From Salipiger abyssi (lineage in GTDB: Bacteria; Pseudomonadota; Alphaproteobacteria; Rhodobacterales; Rhodobacteraceae): DNA of 64,000 bases. The first letter of the stretch is position 1. Every line of letters starts with the position of its first letter. Below, in pieces: positions 44,316 through 52,699 of this stretch. A program made the position numbers and the translations under genes. The stretch is from contig NZ_JAEKIS010000013.1 of NCBI RefSeq assembly GCF_017311415.1, positions 1-64,000 on the forward strand, written 5' to 3'. Under the pieces are notes generated by a model that did no database searches, had not been told where the DNA came from, and saw only the letters and a program-made list of their open reading frames with translations.

Positions 44316-44777
44316 ATGGATATGACCCGTGACACGCTCAGCCGGCTGCGCGCCCGCGCCCGCCGCCTGAGCCCCTGCTCCGCCGAGGCGGAGGATCTCG
44401 TCCAGGACGCGCTCCTGGGCTATCTCGAACGATCAGAACACGGCGCCGAGATCGCGGCGCCGCTGCCCTACATGATGACCGCCCTGCGCCACGGCGCCCA
44501 GGCGCAGCGACGCCGGGCAGAGCGTCTTTCGCCGCTCGACAGCGCTGCCGAGCCGCAGACCGGGGATGCCGAACTGCCCTGCTTCACTGCCGAGGTGCTG
44601 CGCGCCGTCGAGCGGCTGCCGGAGGCCGACCGCGCCCTGCTCCGCCGGGTGATCGCGGGCGAGACGCAGCCGGCGGCCCTGGCGCGCGCCATGGGGCTGC
44701 CGCCGGGCACGGTGATGTCGCGGCTCGCCCGCGCCCGCCGCCGCCTGCGCGCCGCGGTTGGAGAAGACACACCGTAG
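44316..44777 (+). CDS. ECF-type RNA polymerase sigma factor
   Basis: The 153-residue protein has a region 2 core AEAEDLVQDALLGYLER (about 24-40) and a region 4 HTH LPEADRALLRRVIAGETQPAALARAMGLPPGTVMSRLARARRRL (about 104-147). No anti-sigma gene follows; the next gene converges. The TAG stop lies inside a repeat-family-A copy, so the insertion of that repeat may have set the C-terminus. The adjacent EF-hand gene is a possible target. Confidence 0.85.
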   Translation: MDMTRDTLSRLRARARRLSPCSAEAEDLVQDALLGYLERSEHGAEIAAPLPYMMTALRHGAQAQRRRAERLSPLDSAAEPQTGDAELPCFTAEVLRAVERLPEADRALLRRVIAGETQPAALARAMGLPPGTVMSRLARARRRLRAAVGEDTP

Positions 44778-44796
44778 GGTGGGTTTCCAACCCACC
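44774..44796. repeat. Repeat family A copy supplying a stop codon
   Basis: gtagggtgggtttccaacccacc overlaps the last four bases of the ECF sigma gene; its own TAG is the stop codon. Confidence 0.8.
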
Positions 44797-44810
44797 TCCC
44801 AAAACGCAAG

Positions 44811-44836
44811 AAGCGCGCCGCAAACCCGGCGCGCTT
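44811..44836. terminator. Bidirectional terminator between the sigma gene and fda
   Basis: Perfect 10-bp stem aagcgcgccg/cggcgcgctt with a six-base loop. On the minus strand it is followed by CTTGCGTTTT, so it serves fda best. Confidence 0.65.
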
Positions 44837-44875
44837 CCCCGCAATCACATTCCGCGCCCGACCGGGCGCGCCGCC

Positions 44876-45769
44876 TCAGAGCGAGGCCTGATAGATCTTG
44901 TCGATATTGCTGCCGAGCAGACCGTTGAAGTCGTCGTCCGACTGCTTCTTCGACAGGCCCTCGGCCAGCGCGCGGCTGAAGGACGCGATCATTTTCGGCT
45001 GCTTGGCAAGCTTTTCGCAGGCCACATCGGTCGAATAGCCGCCCGACAGCGCCACAACGCGCACCACGCGCGGATGATCGGCGAGTTCATCGTAAAGACC
45101 GTCAACGCTCGGAATGGTCAGCTTCAGCATCACATCGTCGCCCTCGGGCAGCGCGTCGAGCTCCGCCGCGATGGCGGCTTTCAGCATCTCCTCGGCCTCG
45201 GATTTGGTGGCTGAGTTGATGTCGACCTCGGGCTCGATGATCGGCACCAGACCGGCGGCAACCACGGTCTTGCCCACTTCGAACTGCTGCGCGACCACCG
45301 CCTTGATCCCGGCCTCATTGGCTTCGTGGATCACCGAGCGCTCCTTGGTGCCGAAGATGCCGAAGGTCGCCTTGGCCTCGGCGAGCAGCTCTTCCAGCCC
45401 CGGCATCGGCTTCATCAGCTGCACGCCGTCTTCCTTGTCGGCAAGCCCCTTGTCGATCTTCAGGAAAGGCACGACTCCGCGCTTTTCCCAGAGATACTGG
45501 GCGGTCGGAATGCCGTCGATCTCGGCGCGCATGGTGCGTTCGAAGAGGATCGCGCCCAGCACCTTGGCGTCGGTGAAGTCCGGCGCGGTGATGATACGGG
45601 TGCGCATCTTGTGGATCTCGCCATACATCTCGGCTTCGCCGTTGTATTCGTCTTCTTCCACGCCATAGAGCTTCAGCGCCTTCGGGGTCGATCCGCCCGA
45701 CTGATCGAGTGCGGCGATAAAGCCCTGGCCCGTCGCCATCTTCTGTTTCTGTTCGTCGAAAACGCTCAT
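44876..45769 (-). CDS. fda: Class I fructose-bisphosphate aldolase
   Basis: The 297-residue Schiff-base aldolase cleaves fructose-1,6-bisphosphate. It shows FIAALDQSGGSTPKAL (about 17-32), LWEKRGVVPFLKIDKGL, GLVPIIEPEVDI and VVALSGGYSTDVACEKL, the pattern of the bacterial class I fructose-bisphosphate aldolases. GTTTAACGCTAACG at 45854-45867, 85 bases upstream, resembles a CceR-type operator. Aldolase and GAPDH in this window serve the lower glycolytic/gluconeogenic route. Confidence 0.95.
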   Translation of the reverse strand: MSVFDEQKQKMATGQGFIAALDQSGGSTPKALKLYGVEEDEYNGEAEMYGEIHKMRTRIITAPDFTDAKVLGAILFERTMRAEIDGIPTAQYLWEKRGVVPFLKIDKGLADKEDGVQLMKPMPGLEELLAEAKATFGIFGTKERSVIHEANEAGIKAVVAQQFEVGKTVVAAGLVPIIEPEVDINSATKSEAEEMLKAAIAAELDALPEGDDVMLKLTIPSVDGLYDELADHPRVVRVVALSGGYSTDVACEKLAKQPKMIASFSRALAEGLSKKQSDDDFNGLLGSNIDKIYQASL

Positions 45770-45874
45770 GAGGAACCCTCTCTCCCATGCTGAAAATGCC
45801 TGTTGCGACAGGCATAAACCAAGGCCACGGGGTTGGATAGGTGGCCGCGCCGGGTTTAACGCTAACGTCCGCCG

Positions 45875-47227
45875 CTAACGGCGGTCCACCGCCAAGTGGA
45901 TCCCGTCGCGGGCACGCACGGTGAGAAAGGCCACCGGCTCGGGCACCTTGTCGGGCAGCGCGGTGAGCTTCAGATCGCGCAGGATGAGCGAGAGCATCAG
46001 CACCCCCTCGACCATGGCAAAGCCCGCCCCGGTGCAGACGCGCGGCCCGGCGGAAAACGGCATATAGGCCTCGCGCATGCACTGCCGACCATTTTCGGTG
46101 CCCCAGCGCGCCGGGTCGAACCCGTCGGGATTGTCCCAGAGCCGTTCGTGCCGGTGCTGATGCCAGGGGCTCAGCACCACCTGCGCGCCCTTCGGCAGAT
46201 CGCGGTCGCGAAAGCGCTCCGGGCAGGTCGTCTCGCGCACCATCATCGGCACCGGCGGGTAGAGCCGCAGCGCCTCGCGGAACACGTCGCGCGAGAGCTT
46301 GAGTTTCGAGATATCGGCGAAATCTGGCGCATCGCCCAGGGCCTGCGCCTCTTCTGCCAGCCGCTCCTGCCACTCCGGATGCGTCGCCACGAGGTAGAGC
46401 GCCCAGGCCAGCGCCGAGGCAGAGGTCTCGTGCCCGGCAAGAAAGAAGATCGCCACCTGATCGACCATCTCATCGGTGGAAAACCGCTCGCCGGTTTCCG
46501 GGTCGGCGGTCGTCATGATCTTGGTCGCCAGATCGTCGGGCGCGCGGCGCGCCACGATCTCGGCCATGCGCCGTTCGGTCAGCTCGGTGATGAGGCCGCG
46601 AATGCGTTTCGCCGCGGCCTTGGTGTCGGCGCGGAAAAATCGCGGCATCCAGCGCGGCAGCGGAAAGAAGGCGGCGAGGTTGAGGATCGGCTGGGTGCGC
46701 TGATAGGCGCGGAATTCGTGAAACACCTTCTGCGCCAGCGCATCCTCGATGGGGATGGAAAACAGCGTGCGAAAGATGATGTCGGCGGCAGCGTGAGAGG
46801 TCTGCTCCTCGATCTCCACCACCTCGCCCGCGCGCGCACTCAGCCGCGCCAGCGCCGCCTGCGCCGCCTCCCACATGGCCGGATAGGTCTCGCGCAGCCG
46901 CCCGCCCTCGAAGGCCGGGTCGATGATCCGCCGCTGGCGCTGCCAGAGCGCGCCATTGGTGAGAAAGACCGAGTCGCCGAGCAGCGGGCGCAGCCCTTCG
47001 GAGATGCGTCCGGATTTGGGGAAATCCAGTGGTCGATCCTTCAGCACGGTCTTCACCAGATCCGGCTGGTTGATCAGATAGGAGCGGAAGAAGGGGGTTT
47101 TGAACTCCGCCATCCAGGCGCGATAGAGCCGCGCCGGCTGCGCCGAGAGGATGTCCTCGCGGAAGAGCTTCACATAGCGGCGCAGCGACACCTTGTCGGG
47201 GCGCGATCTGGGTTTCGGCGGGGTCAC
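45875..47227 (-). CDS. Cytochrome P450
   Basis: The 450-residue P450 has the I-helix oxygen-binding AGHETSASALAW, the K-helix FREALRLYPP (ExxR) and the heme loop FSAGPRVCTGAGFAMVEG with the axial cysteine at about 393. Its length and motifs place it with CYP4/CYP102-like fatty-acid-type class E enzymes rather than short actinobacterial forms. It starts with GTG overlapping the stop of the hydrolase gene by four bases, so the two are coupled. No ferredoxin or reductase gene is adjacent; the substrate is unknown. Confidence 0.92.
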   Translation of the reverse strand: MTPPKPRSRPDKVSLRRYVKLFREDILSAQPARLYRAWMAEFKTPFFRSYLINQPDLVKTVLKDRPLDFPKSGRISEGLRPLLGDSVFLTNGALWQRQRRIIDPAFEGGRLRETYPAMWEAAQAALARLSARAGEVVEIEEQTSHAAADIIFRTLFSIPIEDALAQKVFHEFRAYQRTQPILNLAAFFPLPRWMPRFFRADTKAAAKRIRGLITELTERRMAEIVARRAPDDLATKIMTTADPETGERFSTDEMVDQVAIFFLAGHETSASALAWALYLVATHPEWQERLAEEAQALGDAPDFADISKLKLSRDVFREALRLYPPVPMMVRETTCPERFRDRDLPKGAQVVLSPWHQHRHERLWDNPDGFDPARWGTENGRQCMREAYMPFSAGPRVCTGAGFAMVEGVLMLSLILRDLKLTALPDKVPEPVAFLTVRARDGIHLAVDRR

Positions 47228-48462
47228 GGCGCGACCGACGTGAATTTCGACACCGGCACGTCGATGCGGCTGTTCGAGGGCGGGCGCTCCGCATAGCGCG
47301 TGGCGAGGCTGAGCGGCCCGGCGGTGATGCGGAAATAGTCGTAGTCGAGCGGGGCGTCGAAGGCACAGAGATACTGGAAATGCAGCCGGAAGAACCGCCA
47401 GCGCAGCGCCTTCCAGCGCGCGGGGCTGAGCGATCTGGTGAACTGCGCCGAGAAGACCAGCGGCCAGCGCTTGCCCGCCGGCGCCACGCCCGAGACCGCC
47501 ACCGGATCGCAGAGCGCAAAGGCACAGCCGTCGCCCGGCGCCGTGACATCGACCCAGGTCAGTTCGCGGCGCATGGAGAGATAGGCGAGATCGGCGCGCA
47601 GCCGGTAGGCGTCGCGCAGGAAGGAGACCATGGGCACCACCTGCCCGAGGCTCAGGAAGGCCAGGCGCGGGCCCCGCGCCGGCACCCGGCCCTGCCGGAT
47701 GAGATCGGCGAGGATCGACACCGCCAGATGCGCGCCCGAGCTGTGGCCCACCACCAGCACCTCGTCGGCCTCCGAGCGCAGCGCCTCGGCGATGGTGTCG
47801 CCGAATGCCGCCATGCGCGCCTCCAGCTCCGGCGGGTTGGCGCCGCGATACTGTGCCGAATAGGCGTAGTCATGCATCAGGTAATAGGCGAAGAGCTTGC
47901 CGTCCTTGCGCTTGAACCAGCGCAGCAGCAGCACCGCCACCGTCCCCCATGCCACCGCACCGAGCCCCACCGCGACGACGCCCAGCCAGGGGCGGAGGAG
48001 CTGCACCCCGGCATAAACGCCCCACCCCGCCAGCAGCGCCACCAGAAGTTGCAGCAACAGCATACCCACCGGATAGAGCGCCGCGATCACCGGCCCCTTG
48101 CGCAGCCGCATGAGCCGCCGCAGCGCGCCGGTGGCGATATATTCCCAGGCGGTGCGGATCAGTTGCAGATAGGTCGCGGGGATCGAGGTCGACATGCTGT
48201 CGCGCACGATATCCGACCAGACCAGCACCTCCACATCCGCCTCGACAGCCGCGCCCTCCATTTCCGCCGCGACATGCCAGCCATAGGGGCCCTTTGTGGT
48301 CTTGGGTTTCAGCCCGATCCCATACCCGGAAATCTCCGCCTGCGCCGCGCCCTCCTTGCGGTAGAGCTCGCGATAGCGTCTGGGATGAATCGGGTCGTAG
48401 CCGGGGATGTAGAACACCCGCCGCCGCGCCACCTCCTGCTCTGCCACGGGATCGTTGCCCAT
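47224..48462 (-). CDS. Membrane protein with alpha/beta-hydrolase (GHSSG) motif
   Basis: The 412-residue protein starts with FYIPGYDPIHPRRYRELYRKE, has a central membrane pair (about 125-180: GMLLLQLLVALLAGWGVYAG and WLGVVAVGLGAVAWGTVAVLLL) and then a lipase-like nucleophile elbow VLVVGHSSGAHLAVSI at about 236-251. No recognised family name. Translational coupling to a P450 suggests a shared lipid or ester pathway, with hydrolysis and hydroxylation of the same substrate. That is inference. Confidence 0.75.
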   Translation of the reverse strand: MGNDPVAEQEVARRRVFYIPGYDPIHPRRYRELYRKEGAAQAEISGYGIGLKPKTTKGPYGWHVAAEMEGAAVEADVEVLVWSDIVRDSMSTSIPATYLQLIRTAWEYIATGALRRLMRLRKGPVIAALYPVGMLLLQLLVALLAGWGVYAGVQLLRPWLGVVAVGLGAVAWGTVAVLLLRWFKRKDGKLFAYYLMHDYAYSAQYRGANPPELEARMAAFGDTIAEALRSEADEVLVVGHSSGAHLAVSILADLIRQGRVPARGPRLAFLSLGQVVPMVSFLRDAYRLRADLAYLSMRRELTWVDVTAPGDGCAFALCDPVAVSGVAPAGKRWPLVFSAQFTRSLSPARWKALRWRFFRLHFQYLCAFDAPLDYDYFRITAGPLSLATRYAERPPSNSRIDVPVSKFTSVAP

Positions 48463-48544
48463 CTCTCTGCCTTCTTTGCCTCGATCCTGTCTTTATACAA
48501 CACAGACGGCAAGAGTATGGCGCGTATCGGACAGCGGACTGTCT

Positions 48545-48618
48545 TTCATCTTTCTCCAAATACTCCCGCCGGAGGCACGCCCGAGGGCGCGAATTTTTGA
48601 GTATTTCTGGAAAGATGA
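48545..48618. repeat. Two facing copies of repeat family C
   Basis: ttcatctttctccaaatactcccgcc (48545-48570) and gaatttttgagtatttctggaaagatga (48591-48618) face each other between the hydrolase and ccdA genes, giving an imperfect inverted repeat. Confidence 0.65.
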
Positions 48619-48626
48619 GGCCCGGA

Positions 48627-49379
48627 TCAGCCCAGTTCCCCCAGCGCGGGGAAGGTTTCCAGCAGCCAGAAGGAGAAGGCGGAGAAGGCGCCCGTGAGCA
48701 GCATCAGCCCGACCACGATCAGCAGCCCGCCCATGACCTTTTCAATCAGCGCCATGTGGCGCTTGAGCCGGTTCATGATCCCCATGGCGCGGCTGAGGAA
48801 CACCGCCGCCAGCAGGAAGGGCAGCCCCAGTCCCGCCGCATAGACCGCCAGCAGCACCGTACCGCGCGCCACCGAGGCCTCGGAGGCGGCCATCGACAGG
48901 ATCGCGCCGAGCTGCGGGCCAATGCAGGGGGTCCAGCCGAAGGCGAAGGCCAGCCCGAGGATATAGGCGCCGAAGGCGGAGCCGCCGGTCTCGCCGGTCT
49001 CGATCCGCGCCTCGCGGTCGAGGAAGGGGATGCGGAAGACATGCAGGAAATGCAGCCCGAAGACAATCACCACCACGCCGGAGATCCGCGCCAGAAGCAG
49101 CTGGTTCTGAAGGAAGAACATGCCCAGCCAGGAGGCGGTGAAGCCGAGCAGCACAAAGACCGTCGAGAGCCCCAGCACAAAGAACAGCGCGGCGAGGAAG
49201 GCGCGCAGCCGGGCGCGGCCGCCGGCCTCCATCTCGGCAATGCTGACGCCGGACATGAAGGCCAGATAGGGCGGCACGATGGGCAGCACGCAGGGGCTCA
49301 GGAACGAGACGATCCCGGCGGCGAGCGCCACGAACATGGCCGGCCAGAGGCTGGCGTCGATGAGGTCGATTCCGAACAT
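48627..49379 (-). CDS. ccdA: Cytochrome c biogenesis protein CcdA
   Basis: The 250-residue membrane protein carries reducing equivalents across the inner membrane for apocytochrome c maturation. The six-helix topology and the two essential cysteines are present: IVSFLSPCVLPIVPPYLAF (about 23-41) and FAFGWTPCIGPQLGAI (about 155-170). The start at MFGIDLID is chosen over a long non-homologous extension. A TusA-like gene is divergent from it. Confidence 0.94.
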   Translation of the reverse strand: MFGIDLIDASLWPAMFVALAAGIVSFLSPCVLPIVPPYLAFMSGVSIAEMEAGGRARLRAFLAALFFVLGLSTVFVLLGFTASWLGMFFLQNQLLLARISGVVVIVFGLHFLHVFRIPFLDREARIETGETGGSAFGAYILGLAFAFGWTPCIGPQLGAILSMAASEASVARGTVLLAVYAAGLGLPFLLAAVFLSRAMGIMNRLKRHMALIEKVMGGLLIVVGLMLLTGAFSAFSFWLLETFPALGELG

Positions 49380-49472
49380 ATGCCGCTCATAGAAGATAAC
49401 GGCGCCGCCGTCACGCGGCGCAGGGTCACATCCCCGTGGACAGGCGGCAGCGCCGCGCGTAATTCGGGGCGC

Positions 49473-49697
49473 ATGGAAGAGCTCGATGCCACGGGGCTGC
49501 TCTGCCCCCTGCCCGTTCTGAAGACCCGAAAGCGCCTGCTGGCGCTGGCGCCCGGCGCGGTGCTGCGCGTGCGCACGGACGATCCGGTGGCGGTGGTGGA
49601 CATGCCGCATTTCTGCGCCGAGGCCGGGCATGCGCTGGAGACGCAGCAGGAGGAGGGCAGCGTCACGATCTGGGTGATCCGCCGGGGCGATATGTAG
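49473..49697 (+). CDS. TusA/SirA-family sulfurtransferase
   Basis: The 74-residue protein matches the TusA fold, with the sulfur-carrying cysteine in ELDATGLLCPLPVLKTRKRL (Cys11) and VRTDDPVAVVDMPHFC in the second half. Members carry persulfide for tRNA thiolation, molybdenum cofactor or other sulfur transfers. It is divergent from ccdA across 93 bases. Confidence 0.9.
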   Translation: MEELDATGLLCPLPVLKTRKRLLALAPGAVLRVRTDDPVAVVDMPHFCAEAGHALETQQEEGSVTIWVIRRGDM

Positions 49698-49708
49698 ACG
49701 CGGGGGAC

Positions 49709-49731
49709 GGTGGGCAGATTGCCCACCCTAC
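49709..49731. repeat. Repeat family A copy
   Basis: ggtgggcagattgcccaccctac, identical to the copy at 23794-23816, follows the TusA-like stop by 11 bases. Confidence 0.8.
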
Positions 49732-49746
49732 GTCGCGTTTCGACGC

Positions 49747-49777
49747 AAAAAGCCCCGGAGCGGATCCGGGGCTTTTT
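49747..49777. terminator. Bidirectional intrinsic terminator
   Basis: Perfect 13-bp stem aaaaagccccgga/tccggggcttttt with a five-base loop and T-runs on both strands lies between the convergent TusA-like gene and rne. Confidence 0.9.
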
Positions 49778-49795
49778 CGTTCGTCGAGGGCTGGC

Positions 49796-52699
49796 TCAGC
49801 GGCCGATGGACCACCAGCCGCGCCGCTTGGGCTTGTCGTCGCCGTCATCCTCGGCATCGACGGTCTCGGCCACCGGGTCCGGCTCGGCAGGCGTTTCGGC
49901 GGTCGGTGCGGGCGCGTCGTCCTGCTCTTCCGCCGGCGCCTCGGGGGCCGGTTCCTCAGTCGGAGCCGGCGCGTCTGCGGCGGTCTCCTCGGCGGAGCTT
50001 TCTTCCGCGACCGGCGCTTCGGGAGCATCGGTCTCCGGCGCCGGCGCCTCTTCCTCTGCGACAGGCGCCGCTTCGGGGCTGTCCTCGACCGCCGACCCGG
50101 CAACAGGCGCTTCCGAGGCCGGTTCCGGTGCCGGCTCTGCGGCGAGGGGTTCGGCGACGGGCGTCTCTTCGGTGGTCGGAGCTTCGACGGTTTCCGCGAC
50201 GGGCTCGGCGGGCGCCGCATCTTCAGCGGGAGCCGCCTCGGTGGTTTCTTCGGCAGGTGCCGCTTTCGGGGTCTTCGAGCGCGAGCGCGAGCGTGTCCGT
50301 TTCGGCTTGGCCGGGGGCTCGGCCTCCTCGGACGCTGGGGCCGCCTCTTCCGCCGCGGGCGCGGCGTCATCGGCGGTTTCAGCCGGCGCGGGCTCTGCTA
50401 CGGTCTCGGCGGGCTGATCGGAGGCGTCGTTCGAATCGCCCTCGTCGCCCGAGCCGTTGCCATTGTCCTCGCCATTCTCCTTGTTCTTGGAGCGCGAGCG
50501 ACGACGACGACGACGGCGTTTCTTGGGCTTGCTGTCCTCGTCCGAGCCGTTTTCGGCCTCGGAGGTCGTGACCTCGCCCGTGGCCTCGTCCTCTTCCTCC
50601 TCGTCGGGGATGTCCTCGTCGATCTGATCCATCAGCGAGGTATCGACCGAGACCACCGGCGCCAGCACCTCGGCGACGTTGCGGGTGGCGGTCTTGAATT
50701 TCTCCATGGAGAAATCGGGCGAGACCAGATGCATGTCGCCCTCGATCCGCACCGCCATGCCGTAGCGGGCCTCGATCTGCGCCACATGTTCACGCTTCTG
50801 GTTCATCAGGTAGTTGGCGATGCCCACCGGGCATTTCACCAGCACCTCGCGCGAGCGGCGGCGGGTGCCCTCCTCCTCGATCTGGCGCAGGATGTTGAGC
50901 GCCATATTGTCGTCGGAGCGGATCAGGCCGGTGCCGTGGCAGGCCGGGCACGGCTGTGTCGTCGCCTCGATCATGCCGGGGCGCAAACGCTGGCGCGACA
51001 TCTCTAGTAGGCCGAAGCCCGAGATCCGGCCCACCTGGATGCGGGCGCGGTCGGTCTTGAGCTTGTCCTTCAGCTTCTTCTCGACGGCGGCGTTGTTCTT
51101 GCGCTCTTCCATGTCGATGAAGTCGATCACGATCAGACCGGCCAGGTCGCGCAGGCGGAGCTGGCGGGCCACCTCCTCGGCGGCTTCCAGGTTGGTCTTG
51201 AGCGCGGTCTCTTCGATCGAGCCCTCTTTGGTGGCGCGGCCCGAGTTCACGTCGATGGCGACCAGCGCCTCGGTGACGCCGATCACGATATAGCCGCCCG
51301 ACTTGAGCTGCACCGTCGGGTTGAACATGGAGCTGAGATAGCTCTCGACCTGATAGCGCGCGAAGAGCGGCATCGGGTCGACATAGTGTTTCACGTTCTT
51401 GGCGTGGGACGGCATGATCATCTTCATGAAGTCCTTGGCGATGCGGTAGCCCTTTTCGCCTTCCACATGGACTTCGTCGATCTCGCGATTGTAGAGGTCA
51501 CGGATCGAGCGTTTGATCAGGTCGCCCTCCTCATAGATCTTGGCCGGCGCGATGCTCTTCAGCGTGAGCTCGCGGATCTGTTCCCAGAGCCGTTGGAGAT
51601 ATTCGTAATCGCGCTTGATCTCGGTTTTGGTGCGTTTCGCGCCGGCAGTGCGGATGATCAGGCCCGCGCCCTTGGGCACGTCGATCTCCTGCGCGATCTG
51701 CTTGAGCTTGGAACGGTCGGTGGCGTTGGTGATCTTGCGCGAGATGCCGCCGCCCCGGGCGGTGTTGGGCATCAGCACGCAATAGCGGCCCGCGAGCGAC
51801 AGATAGGTGGTCAGCGCCGCCCCCTTGTTGCCGCGCTCTTCCTTGACGACCTGCACCAGCATGATCTGGCGCACCTTGATGACTTCCTGGATCTTGTATT
51901 TCCGCGGGCGCGGCTTGCGCTTGGGGCGGATGTCTTCCTCGGTGTCGTCATCGGCGACGGATTCGATGCTGTCGTCGCGCGGGGCGTCGTCGTCGTTATC
52001 GTCGTCGCTGTCGTCTTCGTCGCTCTCGTCCGACTCAGGCGCGGCTGCGGGCGCCTCGTCTTCGACGGGCGCAGCCTCTGCCGCATCGGGTTTCGACGCA
52101 TCTTCGACCGCGGTGGGCGCCTCATCGGCGCTTTCGGCAGGCTCCGCAACCGGCGCCTCGGCGACCAGCTCCATGGGCGAGAGCCCCTCGGCGGTATCGT
52201 CGCCTGTGCTGTCCTCGCTCACCGTGCCATCGCCAAGGTCGATGGTTTCCATCCCCTTGATTTCGGAAACGTCCGCCGAGGTGGTTTTGTCGTCGCTCTT
52301 GGCCTTTTCGGCCTTGGACCGCGACCGCGACCGGCGCGACCGCGACCGGGACGAACGCGAAGAGCGCGACTTTTCTTTGTCGGCCTCGTCCTCGTCGTCG
52401 GCCTCGGCAGCAAGCGCGGCCTCTTCCTCCATCAGCGCCTGACGGTCGGCAACGGGGATCTGGTAATAATCGGGATGGATTTCCGAGAAGGCGAGGAAAC
52501 CGTGGCGGTTGCCGCCGTAATCCACAAAGGCCGCCTGGAGCGAAGGCTCCACCCGCGTCACCTTGGCGAGATAGATATTGCCGGCTAGCTGCCGCTTGTT
52601 CTCAGATTCGAAGTCGAATTCCTCGACCTTGTTTCCGTCGACCACCACAACGCGGGTTTCTTCCGCGTGGGTGGCGTCGATGAGCATTTTCTTTGCCAT
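49796..52699 (-). CDS. rne: Ribonuclease E
   Basis: The 967-residue endoribonuclease is the degradosome core. MAKKMLIDATHAEETRVVVV leads into an S1 domain that breaks at about residue 90 and resumes near 266 (YKIQEVIKVRQIMLVQVVKEERGNKGAAL). The ~175-residue insert is acidic with Arg-Ser blocks, as known in alphaproteobacterial RNase E. The catalytic DNase-I-like part has IDVNSGRATKEGS and LIVIDFIDM, and the Zn-link is CPACHGTG. From about 690 to the end it is a low-complexity Pro/Ala/Glu tail with RRRRRRRSRSKNK for RNA or partner binding, ending KPKRRGWWSIGR. A 500-base leader precedes it. Confidence 0.96.
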   Translation of the reverse strand: MAKKMLIDATHAEETRVVVVDGNKVEEFDFESENKRQLAGNIYLAKVTRVEPSLQAAFVDYGGNRHGFLAFSEIHPDYYQIPVADRQALMEEEAALAAEADDEDEADKEKSRSSRSSRSRSRRSRSRSKAEKAKSDDKTTSADVSEIKGMETIDLGDGTVSEDSTGDDTAEGLSPMELVAEAPVAEPAESADEAPTAVEDASKPDAAEAAPVEDEAPAAAPESDESDEDDSDDDNDDDAPRDDSIESVADDDTEEDIRPKRKPRPRKYKIQEVIKVRQIMLVQVVKEERGNKGAALTTYLSLAGRYCVLMPNTARGGGISRKITNATDRSKLKQIAQEIDVPKGAGLIIRTAGAKRTKTEIKRDYEYLQRLWEQIRELTLKSIAPAKIYEEGDLIKRSIRDLYNREIDEVHVEGEKGYRIAKDFMKMIMPSHAKNVKHYVDPMPLFARYQVESYLSSMFNPTVQLKSGGYIVIGVTEALVAIDVNSGRATKEGSIEETALKTNLEAAEEVARQLRLRDLAGLIVIDFIDMEERKNNAAVEKKLKDKLKTDRARIQVGRISGFGLLEMSRQRLRPGMIEATTQPCPACHGTGLIRSDDNMALNILRQIEEEGTRRRSREVLVKCPVGIANYLMNQKREHVAQIEARYGMAVRIEGDMHLVSPDFSMEKFKTATRNVAEVLAPVVSVDTSLMDQIDEDIPDEEEEDEATGEVTTSEAENGSDEDSKPKKRRRRRRRSRSKNKENGEDNGNGSGDEGDSNDASDQPAETVAEPAPAETADDAAPAAEEAAPASEEAEPPAKPKRTRSRSRSKTPKAAPAEETTEAAPAEDAAPAEPVAETVEAPTTEETPVAEPLAAEPAPEPASEAPVAGSAVEDSPEAAPVAEEEAPAPETDAPEAPVAEESSAEETAADAPAPTEEPAPEAPAEEQDDAPAPTAETPAEPDPVAETVDAEDDGDDKPKRRGWWSIGR

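Noticed and set aside
51386-52588. 400-codon plus-strand frame opposite rne
   Set aside because: Antisense to the conserved catalytic core; composition is a mirror of RNase E.
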